A DNA stretch of 64,000 bases from SG8-4 sp964598225. Its GTDB lineage: Bacteria; Planctomycetota; Phycisphaerae; Sedimentisphaerales; Anaerobacaceae. Position numbers and translations under genes: made by a program. Within the stretch, counting starts at the first letter, position 1. Every line of letters starts with the position of its first letter. The DNA is taken from the NCBI GenBank assembly GCA_964598225.1, contig CAZRBG010000031.1, positions 3,065 through 67,064 of the forward strand. Direction: 5' to 3'. The notes under the pieces are model-generated. The model had not been told where the DNA came from, did not search any database, and saw only the letters and a list, made by a program, of their open reading frames with translations. Below are positions 18,487 to 28,755 of this stretch, one piece after another.

Positions 18487-18699
18487 CTAAGCCCCTATAC
18501 AGAGGCTGTTCGATTTTCTTTGCAGCCAGTTGCCGTCGCAGGCGGTCCTGCTGCATTCGAACCAGATATACGTGCATCCGCTTTCAGTGCATCGCTCCAC
18601 TTCGTTCATCACGGCTCCGCATTCCGGGCAACGGCCGCTTCCTTCCGCCTTTAGGAATTTCCTGCTTATGCTTCCTTTATGAACAACTGCCGATTCCAT
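18487..18699 (-). CDS. Small Cys4-type zinc-ribbon protein
   Basis: A 70-residue protein with CPECGAVM (residues 24-31), a following cysteine pair in RCTESGC, and CSRTACDGNW. This pattern suggests one or two zinc knuckles. AAGGAG lies about seven bases before the ATG at 18699, a near-ideal ribosome binding site, so I consider it a genuine gene despite its size. It is the first gene of the same-strand block running to the hydrogenase genes. No family recognised. Confidence 0.65.
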   Translation of the reverse strand: MESAVVHKGSISRKFLKAEGSGRCPECGAVMNEVERCTESGCTYIWFECSRTACDGNWLQRKSNSLCIGA

Positions 18700-18925
18700 G
18701 GCTTACTCTCCTTCAAGATACTGAATCAACACCAAATACTCTTTCTTACTCTTACGAGCTACTGGCGTCATCTATACCAAAAGGTAGAGAAGGCGGGAAT
18801 AGGGGAAATCCTGAATTTGTACTACGTAATTTGCTGATAAAACCTTTTTAATGAACGCAACACGGGCCTTTGCAGCTTCGGCGGTAACGAAATGAAGAAG
18901 AAATAAGTTAAAACTATATAAGGAC

Positions 18926-19576
18926 TTACGACTCGAGCATCGTCAGGCCTTCCTGAATGGCATATTTGGTCAACTGTGCTATATTATCTATGTTCAGTTT
19001 ATTCATGACCCGCAGCCGGTGGGCTTCGACCGTTTTCGAGCTGATGTGCAAACGCAGGCCGATCTGTTTGGTCGTATGGCCTTCGGCCAGAAGCTGCAGA
19101 ACCTGCCGTTCCCTGTCGCTGAGCACCGAAAAAGCCAATGTTGCCTTGTCTGAGGAACTAACATAATCCTGGATAACGACGTCGCCTATCGACGGGCTGA
19201 CGTATGTTTTGCCCTCGGAGACGGTCCTGATCGCCTTGACCAACTCCTCAAGCGGGGAATTCTTGAGCAGATATCCCGACGCACCGGCTCGAAACATCTC
19301 CCTGACATACTTGTTGCCGGAATGCATCGAAAGCCCGATGATCTTCACCGAAGGGGATTCTTTCACCAGTTGCCGCGTGGCTTCGATCCCGTTGAGGTCG
19401 GGCATCCCGATATCCATCACAACAATGTCGGGTGACAATTCCTTAGCAAGTTCAACAGTCGTTATGCCGTTGTCAGCCTGTCCAATTACTTCAATGTCCG
19501 TTTCCTCCTGCAAGGACGTGCTGAGGCTATGACGGACAATACTGTGATCGTCGGCTAATAAAATTCGTATGCTCAC
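18926..19576 (-). CDS. NarL/FixJ-family response regulator
   Basis: A 216-residue two-component regulator. The receiver domain (1-120) has acidic residues D9/D10, the phosphoacceptor D55 in IVVMDIGMPD, and the lysine of YLLKNSP. The LuxR-type helix-turn-helix (about 148-212) contains LSDRERQVLQLLAEGHTTKQIG and the recognition-helix stretch SSKTVEAHRLRVMNKL. It starts three bases after the stop of the REC-PAS hybrid kinase, whose HisKA_3 module is the usual partner of NarL-type regulators, so the pair is very likely cognate. It is the last gene of the Kai-type cluster, and the next genes downstream lead into the hydrogenase block. Confidence 0.95.
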   Translation of the reverse strand: MSIRILLADDHSIVRHSLSTSLQEETDIEVIGQADNGITTVELAKELSPDIVVMDIGMPDLNGIEATRQLVKESPSVKIIGLSMHSGNKYVREMFRAGASGYLLKNSPLEELVKAIRTVSEGKTYVSPSIGDVVIQDYVSSSDKATLAFSVLSDRERQVLQLLAEGHTTKQIGLRLHISSKTVEAHRLRVMNKLNIDNIAQLTKYAIQEGLTMLES

Positions 19577-19579
19577 AGG

Positions 19580-22015
19580 TCAACTCCTTCCGGGCTCTTC
19601 TTCGTCATTTAAACTAAGTGGGACTGTTAAGATCGCTTTCGTCCCGTGGCCGTCGGCCGATTCGATCTCAAATTGCCCCCCGATATTGTTCAGCCGTTCG
19701 CGAATGCTTAGTAAGCCGAATCCCTTTCTTTTTGTCGATTCGTTATTCATGATAGCCGCGTCGAATCCTTTGCCGTCATCTTCGACCCTGACGCAAATAT
19801 CGGAATTGAATCGCAGTAACTTTACCTTCACGAGGCCGGCCTCGGCGTGTTTCGCGCTGTTGATCAGCAGTTCCCGAATCGAACGATATAAAAGAACTTT
19901 CACGTCATCGGTCAACGGCTTGGTTGACGGTTCGTTTTCAAAACTGCATCGAATATGACGTTCCTTGCTCATCTTGTCAACTAAATCTTCGACCGCCGTC
20001 TCGAAACCCAGATCGTAAAGACTGCTCGGGCTCAGATCGAAGCTTAGCGTACGAGTCTTGCGGATGGCTTCGTCGAGATGATTCCAGAGATCCTCGATAG
20101 ACGCCCGCAATTGCTCCGGGGCCGACTTTTTCATATTATTGACCTTCCACGACGACAAAGCGAGAAGCTGGCCTACCGAATCGTGGAGATCGACCGCAAT
20201 TCGGCGGCGTTCCTGCTCTTCAGCAAGCTGAAGCTCGGCCGTGAGTTCCCGAAGCTCTTGACGATTGGCGCGAATTTCATTTACCGCACGCTCGCGCTCC
20301 GTGACGTCTTTCAGCGAAAACAGCAGAAATTCTACTTCGCCGCCCTCATCGAGGACCGGCACCAGCGTCCAGTCCCAGAAGGTTACGCCCCATTCCGGAT
20401 GGTCGGGAAAAAAGAAAGGCCTGGCAAATGTCTGGTAAGGGGTCTTGCTCCTGACGACCTCTTCGAAGATTCTCCGGTTCTCCTGGTGTGGAAAGAATTC
20501 GAAATGATTGCGCCCCACAAGTTCCGACATATCCTTCTGGCATGACTCGGTGTAAGCCTTATTAACGCGGATAAAGTTAAACTCCTTGTCGAGAATGACC
20601 AGCGGGGTAATGGTATGTGAAAAGTATGCATCCAGGTCCCTCGTTCGCTCTCGAAGTGATTGTTCGGTCCGCCTCCGTTGTTCGACCTCCTGTTGAAGTT
20701 GATCCACCGTTTTAGCCAGCTCGGCCGTCCGCTCTTTTACCTTCTCCTCGAGCTCGTCCCGGTTCTTGCGTAACAATTCTTTGATCTGTTCCTGGACCGT
20801 TACGTCCCGACCGTATAAGTTGACATATCTGCCCTCCTTTATAGGGGCGACGGCAAAAGAAAAGATGTGGCTGCCGCATGTGTCTTTTCTGACTACCATA
20901 CGGGCATATCGCAGTGATTCTTTGGTCAGAACCTGCCATCTTTCAGGCACCTTTTGGCCGATTTCACAATTCCACTCCTTCAGAAACAACAGGCCCGCCG
21001 TGTTACTGTACAATATGGTTCCGTCTTCGGATAGCCGTATTACCGGATAGGGATTTTCGCCGGGAAATTTTGCTATGTCTCTAATCTTTTCCTCGGCAAA
21101 TTTAATCCTGGATATATCATAGTTCACACCGGTAATCCGAACCGGCTTTCCGCTCTCGTCGCGGTACAATTCGCCCCGGCTCAACAGCCAGCAGACCTTC
21201 CCATCGGCCCGTATAATCCTGAACTCATCATTGAATTCACGCCCCTTCTCAAAAACCAGCTTCACCTTTTCCTCCACACGCTCCCGGTCGTCGACGTGGA
21301 TGTAATTGAAAAAAGTCTCAGCCCTGACCGGCTCCGTAGTGGCGTTCAATCCCAACATCTCGAACAGGATATCGTTCCAGATCACCTGATTCGTCCGCAC
21401 ATCCCAATCCCAGGTCCCCGTACGGCTGCTCTCGATAACAAGCCTCAGCCGCTCTTCGCTTTGTCGCAGTTGTTCGAAGGCTTGCTCGGCCTGCCGGCGG
21501 GCGGCAATCGCATCGTCCATCAGGTTGAGCGCCGCCAGACGAGAATCTTTCAGCGTTTGATTCGCCACCTCGAGATCGGCTGAATGCTCGGCGAGCCGGG
21601 CATTGGCCTCGTGCAGTTCCGCTTGGACCTTCTTGCGCTCGATAGCGTAGCGGATGCTCCTCGACAGGAGCTGCTCGTCTATCTTGCCCTTAACCAGGTA
21701 ATCCGAGGCGTTCTTGTGCAGAGCCTGAATGCCCATATTCTCGTCGTCCACACCGGTCAACATCACCACAGGCAGACGGGGCTTGCTGGCGATTATCCTT
21801 TCCAGGCCGTTGAAACCGTCACTGTCCGGCAGCTTGATATCAAGCAGAACGGCGTCAAATTCTTCGCCCTCGAGCATCTGCAACGCGTCTTCGAGCCGCT
21901 CGGTGTGCGTGCTCGCAAACTCCGGATCGCTGCACTCTTTGAACATCTCAACGACCAACCGGGCGTCTGCAGGATTGTCTTCGACTAACAGAATGTTTAT
22001 GCGATTATTTTCCAC
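19580..22015 (-). CDS. Hybrid sensor histidine kinase (REC-PAS-PAS-PAS-HisKA_3-HATPase)
   Basis: An 811-residue cytoplasmic kinase. Residues 5-120 are a receiver domain (acceptor D59 in AVLLDIKLPD). A coiled coil (about 125-190) leads to PAS domains at about 190-305, 312-405 and 455-575. The NarL-type dimerisation/phosphoacceptor region contains H611 (VDLHDSVGQL), and the HATPase domain follows (about 690-800, with N-box ELLINSAKHAEA and VEDDGKGFD). A receiver at the N-terminus fits input from the upstream single-domain regulator or kinase in a relay. It is encoded 38 bases after the single-receiver gene. Confidence 0.94.
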   Translation of the reverse strand: MENNRINILLVEDNPADARLVVEMFKECSDPEFASTHTERLEDALQMLEGEEFDAVLLDIKLPDSDGFNGLERIIASKPRLPVVMLTGVDDENMGIQALHKNASDYLVKGKIDEQLLSRSIRYAIERKKVQAELHEANARLAEHSADLEVANQTLKDSRLAALNLMDDAIAARRQAEQAFEQLRQSEERLRLVIESSRTGTWDWDVRTNQVIWNDILFEMLGLNATTEPVRAETFFNYIHVDDRERVEEKVKLVFEKGREFNDEFRIIRADGKVCWLLSRGELYRDESGKPVRITGVNYDISRIKFAEEKIRDIAKFPGENPYPVIRLSEDGTILYSNTAGLLFLKEWNCEIGQKVPERWQVLTKESLRYARMVVRKDTCGSHIFSFAVAPIKEGRYVNLYGRDVTVQEQIKELLRKNRDELEEKVKERTAELAKTVDQLQQEVEQRRRTEQSLRERTRDLDAYFSHTITPLVILDKEFNFIRVNKAYTESCQKDMSELVGRNHFEFFPHQENRRIFEEVVRSKTPYQTFARPFFFPDHPEWGVTFWDWTLVPVLDEGGEVEFLLFSLKDVTERERAVNEIRANRQELRELTAELQLAEEQERRRIAVDLHDSVGQLLALSSWKVNNMKKSAPEQLRASIEDLWNHLDEAIRKTRTLSFDLSPSSLYDLGFETAVEDLVDKMSKERHIRCSFENEPSTKPLTDDVKVLLYRSIRELLINSAKHAEAGLVKVKLLRFNSDICVRVEDDGKGFDAAIMNNESTKRKGFGLLSIRERLNNIGGQFEIESADGHGTKAILTVPLSLNDEEEPGRS

Positions 22016-22053
22016 AAGCCGTCACTCGCTCGGCAAAAACAATGAACCGGAAC

Positions 22054-22485
22054 TTAATCTTTCGGCGGCAGCTTCACCACCGTCAACCAGAAATCCTTGA
22101 TCGTCTTGACCACTTTGGAAAACTGGTTCAGATCGATAGGTTTTGTGATATAGCAGTTAGCGTGCAGGTGGTACGATCTGACGACGTCTTCCTCGGCCTT
22201 CGAAATAGTCAGGACCACCACGGGAATCATCTCCAACTCCTTATCGTTCTTGATCTCTTCGAGCACTTCGCGACCGTCCTTTTTCGGCAGGTTCAGGTCC
22301 AGAAGGATAAGGTCCGGCTGCTTCACTTTGGCGTACGAGCCTTCCTGGCGCAAAAAGGCCATGGCCTCCACGCCGTCGTTGACCACGTGCAGATTCATGT
22401 ACAGCTTCTCTTCTTTCAACGCCTCCTGCGTCAGACGCACGTCGGCGGGATTGTCTTCGACCAAAAGTATCTCAATCGGGTTCAC
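22054..22485 (-). CDS. Single-domain response regulator (Rcp1/CheY-like)
   Basis: A receiver-only protein of 143 residues if started at the GTG at 22485, which follows AAGGAAAT and gives the family-like N-terminus NPIEILLVEDNPAD. The acceptor aspartate is D63 in LILLDLNLP, and the switch Thr and Lys are in VVVLTIS and ITKP. Receivers of this type usually act as phosphate shuttles for phytochrome/PAS kinases. The frame stays open to 22569, but that upstream part contains a partial copy of the gene's own 5' coding region (VRLAQEALKEGKK against VRLTQEALKEEK), so I treat it as a duplication remnant. Confidence 0.88.
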   Translation of the reverse strand: MNPIEILLVEDNPADVRLTQEALKEEKLYMNLHVVNDGVEAMAFLRQEGSYAKVKQPDLILLDLNLPKKDGREVLEEIKNDKELEMIPVVVLTISKAEEDVVRSYHLHANCYITKPIDLNQFSKVVKTIKDFWLTVVKLPPKD

Positions 22486-22569
22486 GCTAATATTTCCTTT
22501 CAATTTCTTTCCTTCTTTCAATGCCTCCTGCGCCAGACGCACATTTGTTATTGGCAAGCCATTCACCAT
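22486..22569 (-). repeat. Partial duplication of the receiver-gene 5' region
   Basis: The 84 bases before the receiver start encode, in the same frame, VRLAQEALKEG, nearly identical to VRLTQEALKEE about 34 residues later. At DNA level the stretch around 22520-22545 and that around 22417-22443 differ at only a few of about 27 aligned bases. This is either a remnant of a second receiver gene or a local slip duplication. It leaves two candidate starts for the receiver. Confidence 0.65.
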
Positions 22570-22602
22570 TTACCATAGGATAGAATTCCTTCCTGTTACA
22601 TC

Positions 22603-24742
22603 TCATTTGGGCACCGTGAAATAAAACGTCGAGCCGCGTCCCGGCTCGGATTCGACCCAGATTCTGCCGCCCCAGTTTTCCACGATTTTCCTGCAGATGG
22701 ACAGCCCGATGCCCGTGCCGTCATATTCGCTTCTCGAATGCAGCCGCTGAAAAACCTTGAATATCTTCTCGGCATATTTCGGCTCCATGCCGATCCCGTT
22801 GTCGCTGACGGAAAAGATCCATTCGTTGTAACCTCTTGTAGCAGCAATGCGGATCTCGGGCGGCTGCGGGCCGTGGAACTTCAGCGCGTTGCCGATCAGG
22901 TTTTGAAACACCTGCGTAAAGGCCACTTCGGCGCCGGCGACGGCCGGCAGGTCCTCGTAACTGACCGTGGCCCCGGCGTCTTCTATGGCCTGCGACAACC
23001 CCTCGGTGACGCCGCGCACGACCTCGTTACAATTCACGCGGCTCATCTTCAGGCCTTTCCTGCCGGCGCGGGAATACGCCAGCAGGTCTGCAATCAGCGT
23101 CTGCATTCGATCCGCCGCCTCGACGATAAAACCGATAAAATCCTTCGCGTCCTGATCGAGCTTGTCCTTGTACCGTTTTTCCAGCAACTGCGAATAGCTG
23201 GCCATTGCCCTCAGAGGCTCCTGCAAGTCGTGCGAGGTCACATAGGCAAACTCTTCGAGATTCGCATTCGTACGCTCGAGTTTTTGTTCGGCCCGCTTTT
23301 GCTCGGTGATATCCTGGACCATCCCCATCGAGCGAATGACCCTGCCGGCCTCGTCGCGCAGATGCTCGCACTTTTCGTGGACGAACCGGACCTCGCCGGT
23401 ATCTGCGCGGCATATCCGGTGCTCGATCTCGTACGAGTTCCGTCCTTGCCGCACCGAGTCCGAGTATGCCGCATCAACGGCGGCCCGATCCTCCGAATGC
23501 ACACGCTCCAGAAAGCCCTCGTACGTCGCGCCGAACTGCTGAGGCTGCAAGCCGAATATCCGGTATACCTCGTCCGACCATGTCAGCTCGTCCGAGACCA
23601 GATCCAGCTCCCAACTGCCTAAATGCGCGATCTCCTGGGCGCGCTGCAGCCGTTCTTTGCTCTCCCGCAACGCATCCTCCGCCCTGGTGCGCTCATCTTC
23701 GCGCAACTTGCGTTCAATCCAGGCGTACAGAACGGGCGCGATGCTGGCCGCGATGTGATCCAGCGTTTGGCGATCCTCTTCGCCGTAGCCGCCTTCTTTG
23801 TTGGCGAGGTTCAGCAGTCCGATGGTCTGGTCGTGAAAAACGATGGGTGCGGCCAGATTGTTGTGGATGGCAGGATGGCCCGGCGGCACAGGCGGCGCCT
23901 CATTGGTATACAGCGAGCGTTTTTCCGTCAGCGCGCGGCCCCACAGGCCCTTCCATTTCTCGGGCGGGTAGTGAATGCATTTGCCCTCGATCTCGCACTC
24001 ATCGAGCATCCTCGACAGGCTCGGACAGATCAAATGCCCCGGCTCGGGAATGTACCCGAAGACTCCCTGGCGGCTGGCCATCTCTTCCTGCACGATCTCC
24101 AGCGCCCGCTCGAACAACTCGTTGCCGTCGTACTCGACGAACGCACGGAGCACGCGATTGGCGAAGACGGTCCTTCGCTGCACCTCTCGTGCTTTCAGTT
24201 CCGCGCGTTTTCGCTCAGTCACGTCGCGGGCCACGTGCACGGAGCCGTACATTTTTCCTCGCTCATCGTGAATCGGCGTGGTGCTGACCATGAAATCGCC
24301 GCCGAGCCGGTCTTCGCGTACCTCGGCCAGGTGCTCGGCGCCGTCGCGCAACGTCCGCGCGTGCGGACAGAACGCTGGCGGCTCGTCGGTGCCGTGGACG
24401 GCCTTGTAGCAGGGCAATCCGATACACTGATCCGACGGCAGCCCAAGCCGCTCGGCCATCGCGCGGTTGGCCCGGACGATCCGGTGCCGGTCGTCCAGAA
24501 TCGCTACAAGGTCCGGGACGCTATCGAACGTCCGCTCCCAGTGCTCCCTGGCCTCGACCAGGGCTTGCTCGCGGCTGCGCAGCTCTTCGTTGGCCGTTCG
24601 CAGCTCTTCGGTCTGCGCGGCCAGCTCCTCCGCCTGCTCCTGGAGCTTCTCGTTGGCCGCTTCCAGGTCCTGTGCGGCGGCGGCCATTGCATCGGCCCGC
24701 TGAGAAGTTGTGGTGCTGTTCTTTTTCAAATTACGTTTCTCG

Positions 24743-24750
<8 letters not shown>
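22603..24750 (-). CDS. PAS-GAF-PAS sensor histidine kinase
   Basis: A 715-residue soluble kinase (start MANEKRNL at 24750). An N-terminal alanine/glutamate-rich coiled coil (about 20-65) is followed by a PAS domain (about 70-185) bearing a CYKAVHG...CPH cysteine/histidine pattern, a GAF domain (about 205-345) and a second PAS with PAC (about 375-490). The HisKA domain has the phosphoacceptor H507 (VTSHDLQEPLRAM), and a full HATPase with N, G1 and G2 boxes ends the protein (about 590-715). Kinases with this EFAYVTSHDLQEPL-type core are typical partners of Rcp1-like receivers, which matches the next gene. Its start overlaps the end of the PAS-protein gene. Confidence 0.94.
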
Positions 24751-25836
<1,086 letters not shown>

Positions 25837-25840
<4 letters not shown>

Positions 25841-26202
25841 TTCAACCCCAGCGCTGAAAGCACGCGATCTTTATTCTCGAGATTTCCGAATACTTTGGCC
25901 CTGTTCGGCTTATCGATTACCAGCGCCGGGGAGACCATGATGTTTTCCTCAACAGCGGCGGCGAAATCCTCGAACACGTCGATGATTTCGCGGTTGAAAT
26001 TCCCTTCCAAATGTTCCGAACAGAGATCTCTGATGTTTCTCCGAGCCGTCACAGAATTCGGCTCGTCGCCGGCAACAAACAAGCGCATGTGGTACTTGAC
26101 CCCGTTAGACGGTCGACCAGCGGACGATCCGGATCGCGATGTTTTCTTCTTTTTGCCGGTCGTTTTGCCTGATGGAACATTCACGATCTTAGTCCCCTTC
26201 AT
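25837..26202 (-). CDS. kaiB: KaiB-like protein
   Basis: A 121-residue KaiB homologue. After a lysine/serine-rich N-terminal extension of about 35 residues comes the KaiB domain: MRLFVAGDEPNSVTARRNI (thioredoxin-like first strand and helix), then a central EIIDVFEDFAAAVEENIMVSP and the C-terminal FGNLENKDRVLSAL. In cyanobacteria KaiB binds KaiC and switches fold to sequester KaiA and SasA. Here its gene overlaps the kaiC end by 14 bases and the next PAS gene by four, so the three are translationally coupled. No KaiA is encoded nearby. Confidence 0.92.
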
Positions 26203-27679
26203 TGTCCCTAAGACTTATTTGTATCCCATCGTCGGTGATGGAATACAAGTGATGACGATTTGAATGGTACGCTCCGCGCGACTTGACGACGACCAGATCC
26301 CGCTGTATGCGCCCGTCGGCCTCGAAGTATCTTATCATTATCAGCGTATCTATGGTCGAGGAGATGCCTATGCCGCTGATGTTGGCGTGCTGTTCGTTGC
26401 TTTCCAACTGGTTGGTCATTACGCAGGTGATATTGCGCTGCTTGCACATATCGACCAGACGGGCCACGAAGTCGAACGCCGCCTCCAGGGTCCCCATGCG
26501 CTGACAGCCCGATATGGCGTCCACTATGACATGGTCGGGACCGAACTGTTCTATCTTCCGCAGGATCAGATACAGGTGCTCTTCCACCACAAGCGCTTCG
26601 GGCATGATGGTATGAAACTCGATGCGTCCTTCTTTCAGGGCCGGACGCAGGTCAATCCCCGGCGAGAGCATAGCGGCTACGATGGCCTGCTGCGACTCCT
26701 CGAAACTGGCGTACAAGACCCTCTTGCCGCGGGCACAGGCTTTTTCGGCGAACGTGGCCGCCAGCGTGGTCTTGCCGCTGCCGGTCGGCCCGGAAACCAG
26801 CACGCTCGACGCCTGGTGAAATCCCCCGCCCAGGGCCTCATCCAGATTGGGTTCGCCGCTGGATATCTTCTCGCCCAGGGGCTGGTGCATCAGCGCCATC
26901 GTGCTGACGGGCATAACCACGTTGCCCCGCTCGGTTATGATATAGGGATACTCATTGGAGCAAAAGCCCGAGCCCCGGTACTTGACCACCCGCAGCCGGC
27001 GCGTGGCGACCTGCTGGGCGACCCTCAAGTCCAGAAGCAGGACGCAGTCGGCCATGTAATCGAGGAATTCGTAACGGTATAGGTGCTCGGAATCGCGGGG
27101 CGCTTTTGCCGTCAGTATCGTGGTGAATTGCTGCTCGATGAGCCAGTCGTGCAGACGGTACATCTCGTTGCGTTCCTTGTTCGGGTCCTCGAAAATCCGC
27201 ATGAGCACGTCAAGGGCGTCTATCATAATCCGCCGGGCGCCGATCTGCGCGGCCTTGCCCTGTATGACCGCCAGCAGGGAATCTATGCTGAACTGCCCGC
27301 TGCTGACCGCGTTTCGGTCGATTTGCGCCTGCCAGAGGAAAAAACGGTCCGACGCCTCCAGCGCCGGAATGTCCCAGCCCATCGACAGAGCATTCTGCCT
27401 CAGGACGTCGGCGGTTTCCTCGAACGAGATAAACATCGCCGGCTCGCCCTCCAGCGCCGAGCGATACAGAAACTCCAGCCCGAGAACGGTCTTGCCGGTC
27501 CCCGCCGAGCCTTTGATCAGGGTGGTCCGTTTTTCCGGAAGCCCCCCGTGCAGGACTTCATCAAAGCCCAAAATCCTCGTGCGCACCTTGGGTATTTGAG
27601 TCACCCCGGTTTGCTTAAGAGATTCTGCAGAAAGAGGCTGAGATTCCTTTTCCGGCTTTGTTTTGGCGGTTTTCTTCAT
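26189..27679 (-). CDS. kaiC: KaiC-like double-domain ATPase/autokinase
   Basis: A 496-residue RecA-fold protein with two KaiC domains. Domain CI has Walker A GSAGTGKT (57-64) and catalytic EE 87-88 (ISFEET); CII has GPTGSGKT (297-304) and EE 327-328 (SFEESQ). The region matching the KaiC phosphorylation loop reads ISGIGISSTIDT: S440 and S441 align with KaiC S431/T432 and S435 with T426, so hydroxyl residues are kept at all three positions. This suggests autophosphorylation is possible. Its C-terminus ends shortly after the CII core without an obvious cyanobacterial A-loop tail. It heads the intact part of the signalling cluster. Confidence 0.93.
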   Translation of the reverse strand: MKKTAKTKPEKESQPLSAESLKQTGVTQIPKVRTRILGFDEVLHGGLPEKRTTLIKGSAGTGKTVLGLEFLYRSALEGEPAMFISFEETADVLRQNALSMGWDIPALEASDRFFLWQAQIDRNAVSSGQFSIDSLLAVIQGKAAQIGARRIMIDALDVLMRIFEDPNKERNEMYRLHDWLIEQQFTTILTAKAPRDSEHLYRYEFLDYMADCVLLLDLRVAQQVATRRLRVVKYRGSGFCSNEYPYIITERGNVVMPVSTMALMHQPLGEKISSGEPNLDEALGGGFHQASSVLVSGPTGSGKTTLAATFAEKACARGKRVLYASFEESQQAIVAAMLSPGIDLRPALKEGRIEFHTIMPEALVVEEHLYLILRKIEQFGPDHVIVDAISGCQRMGTLEAAFDFVARLVDMCKQRNITCVMTNQLESNEQHANISGIGISSTIDTLIMIRYFEADGRIQRDLVVVKSRGAYHSNRHHLYSITDDGIQISLRDNEGD

Positions 27680-27804
27680 TGTTGTCTATCCTATTTTGAT
27701 AAAAGCAGTATAGGCGCGTTCGATTTTCATCCTTCTCGCCGGCCATTATAAAGCATTTCCCTTTCCTTGACAAATAAAAACGAAGGTATCCGCACTTTTT
27801 CCCG

Positions 27805-27866
27805 TTCGTGGCGAGGGCATCTTGCCCTTGTTTAAAATTACGAGGGCGAGACGCCCTCGCCACGAA
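27805..27866. repeat. Palindromic REP/MITE-like element
   Basis: A 14-base perfect inverted repeat (TTCGTGGCGAGGGC at 27805-27818 and its complement at 27853-27866) surrounds smaller internal hairpins (GAGGGCATCTTGCCC and GAGGGCGAGACGCCCTC). It lies between kaiC and the decayed kinase gene. The -ATCTT- loop flanked by complementary arms recurs in the element at 43199-43336. Confidence 0.75.
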
Positions 27867-27919
27867 TGGCTATCGGGATGAGGCTGCCACCCGGAGCTGT
27901 AAGCCCGCCTCTTGTCAAT

Positions 27920-28704
27920 TCAGACCACCACCATAGCCGTGGTCCCCCGTCCGGGCTTTGATTCAACAGTAAACTGTCCGCCCAGACTTTCTAATTGTTC
28001 TCGAATGGAAAACAAGCCGAAATGACCCGCTTCGGCATCCTTCTCCTTCACTTCGGCAGACTCGAACCCCACGCCGTCATCTTTGACTGTAATGCGGATT
28101 CTGCCGTGCTTGGTGCCGATAGAAACCCACACTTTTCCGGCCTGCGCGTGCTTGACAGCGTTATCGAGCAGCTCGCGCGGCACGCTGAACAAACACACCT
28201 CGACCTCGGCGTCCAGAACGGGGTCGATGAGCAGCTCTGCGAAGAAGCCGACGCCGTCTCTGCGGACTATTTTTAGATCGCATCTATCGCGGACACCCGA
28301 CCGAAGAACTTGCTTGCGGCACAAATAGAAGCGGTCCTTATCGTCGTTGGCGACGAAGAGCGCAAACGGCTTTTCAACAAGCACATTTCTCTCCGTGCCG
28401 ATCATCGAGGCGCCGGTCAGTTCACTTCTGAGATATTGCCTTTTGCGTCCAGCACAAAGTAACCGACAGGGGCAAAATCAAACAGGTCGCTATATATGTG
28501 CCGGGATTTCTCCAGCTCAGCCTGCGCATGGCGAAGCTGCTCGTTCTGCATCTGAAGCTCGATCTGATGAACGCACCGCTCGTGCAGCGTCTCGACGGCA
28601 GCTTCTTTGCTGATCGAGTCAGCAGGTATTTTTTCGCGGCGAAGCTTTTCTTCGGCTTTCTCGCGAAGGTTTTCGAAGTCGCTGTTTTGATTCTTTTCCG
28701 TCAT
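27920..28704 (-). pseudogene. Decayed PAS histidine kinase (frameshift plus internal deletion)
   Basis: Two adjoining frames together resemble one kinase. The first (28704-28417) encodes a coiled coil and the start of a PAS domain, ending GNISEVN then TGA. The second continues as LTGASMIGTERNVLVEKPFA. Inserting one base at about 28410 (AAC-TGACC to AAC-CTGACC) restores a continuous PAS reading frame. Downstream, the PAS core (VGFFAELLIDPVLDAE) runs directly into HATPase sequence (VEVCLFSVPRELLDNAVKHA), so the whole phosphoacceptor helix pair is missing. The remaining HATPase G boxes (VKDDGVGFE, GHFGLFSIRE) look intact. The frameshift could be a sequencing error; the missing histidine domain could not. 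Confidence 0.82.
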
Positions 28705-28755
28705 GTTGACTTACATACCTTATTCTACTTTTTCATGATGTCTTCAATAGTTTGT

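Noticed and set aside
27615..27863. 82-residue minus-strand frame upstream of kaiC
   Set aside because: It overlaps the kaiC start and runs through the palindromic element at 27805-27866, so it is unlikely to be coding.
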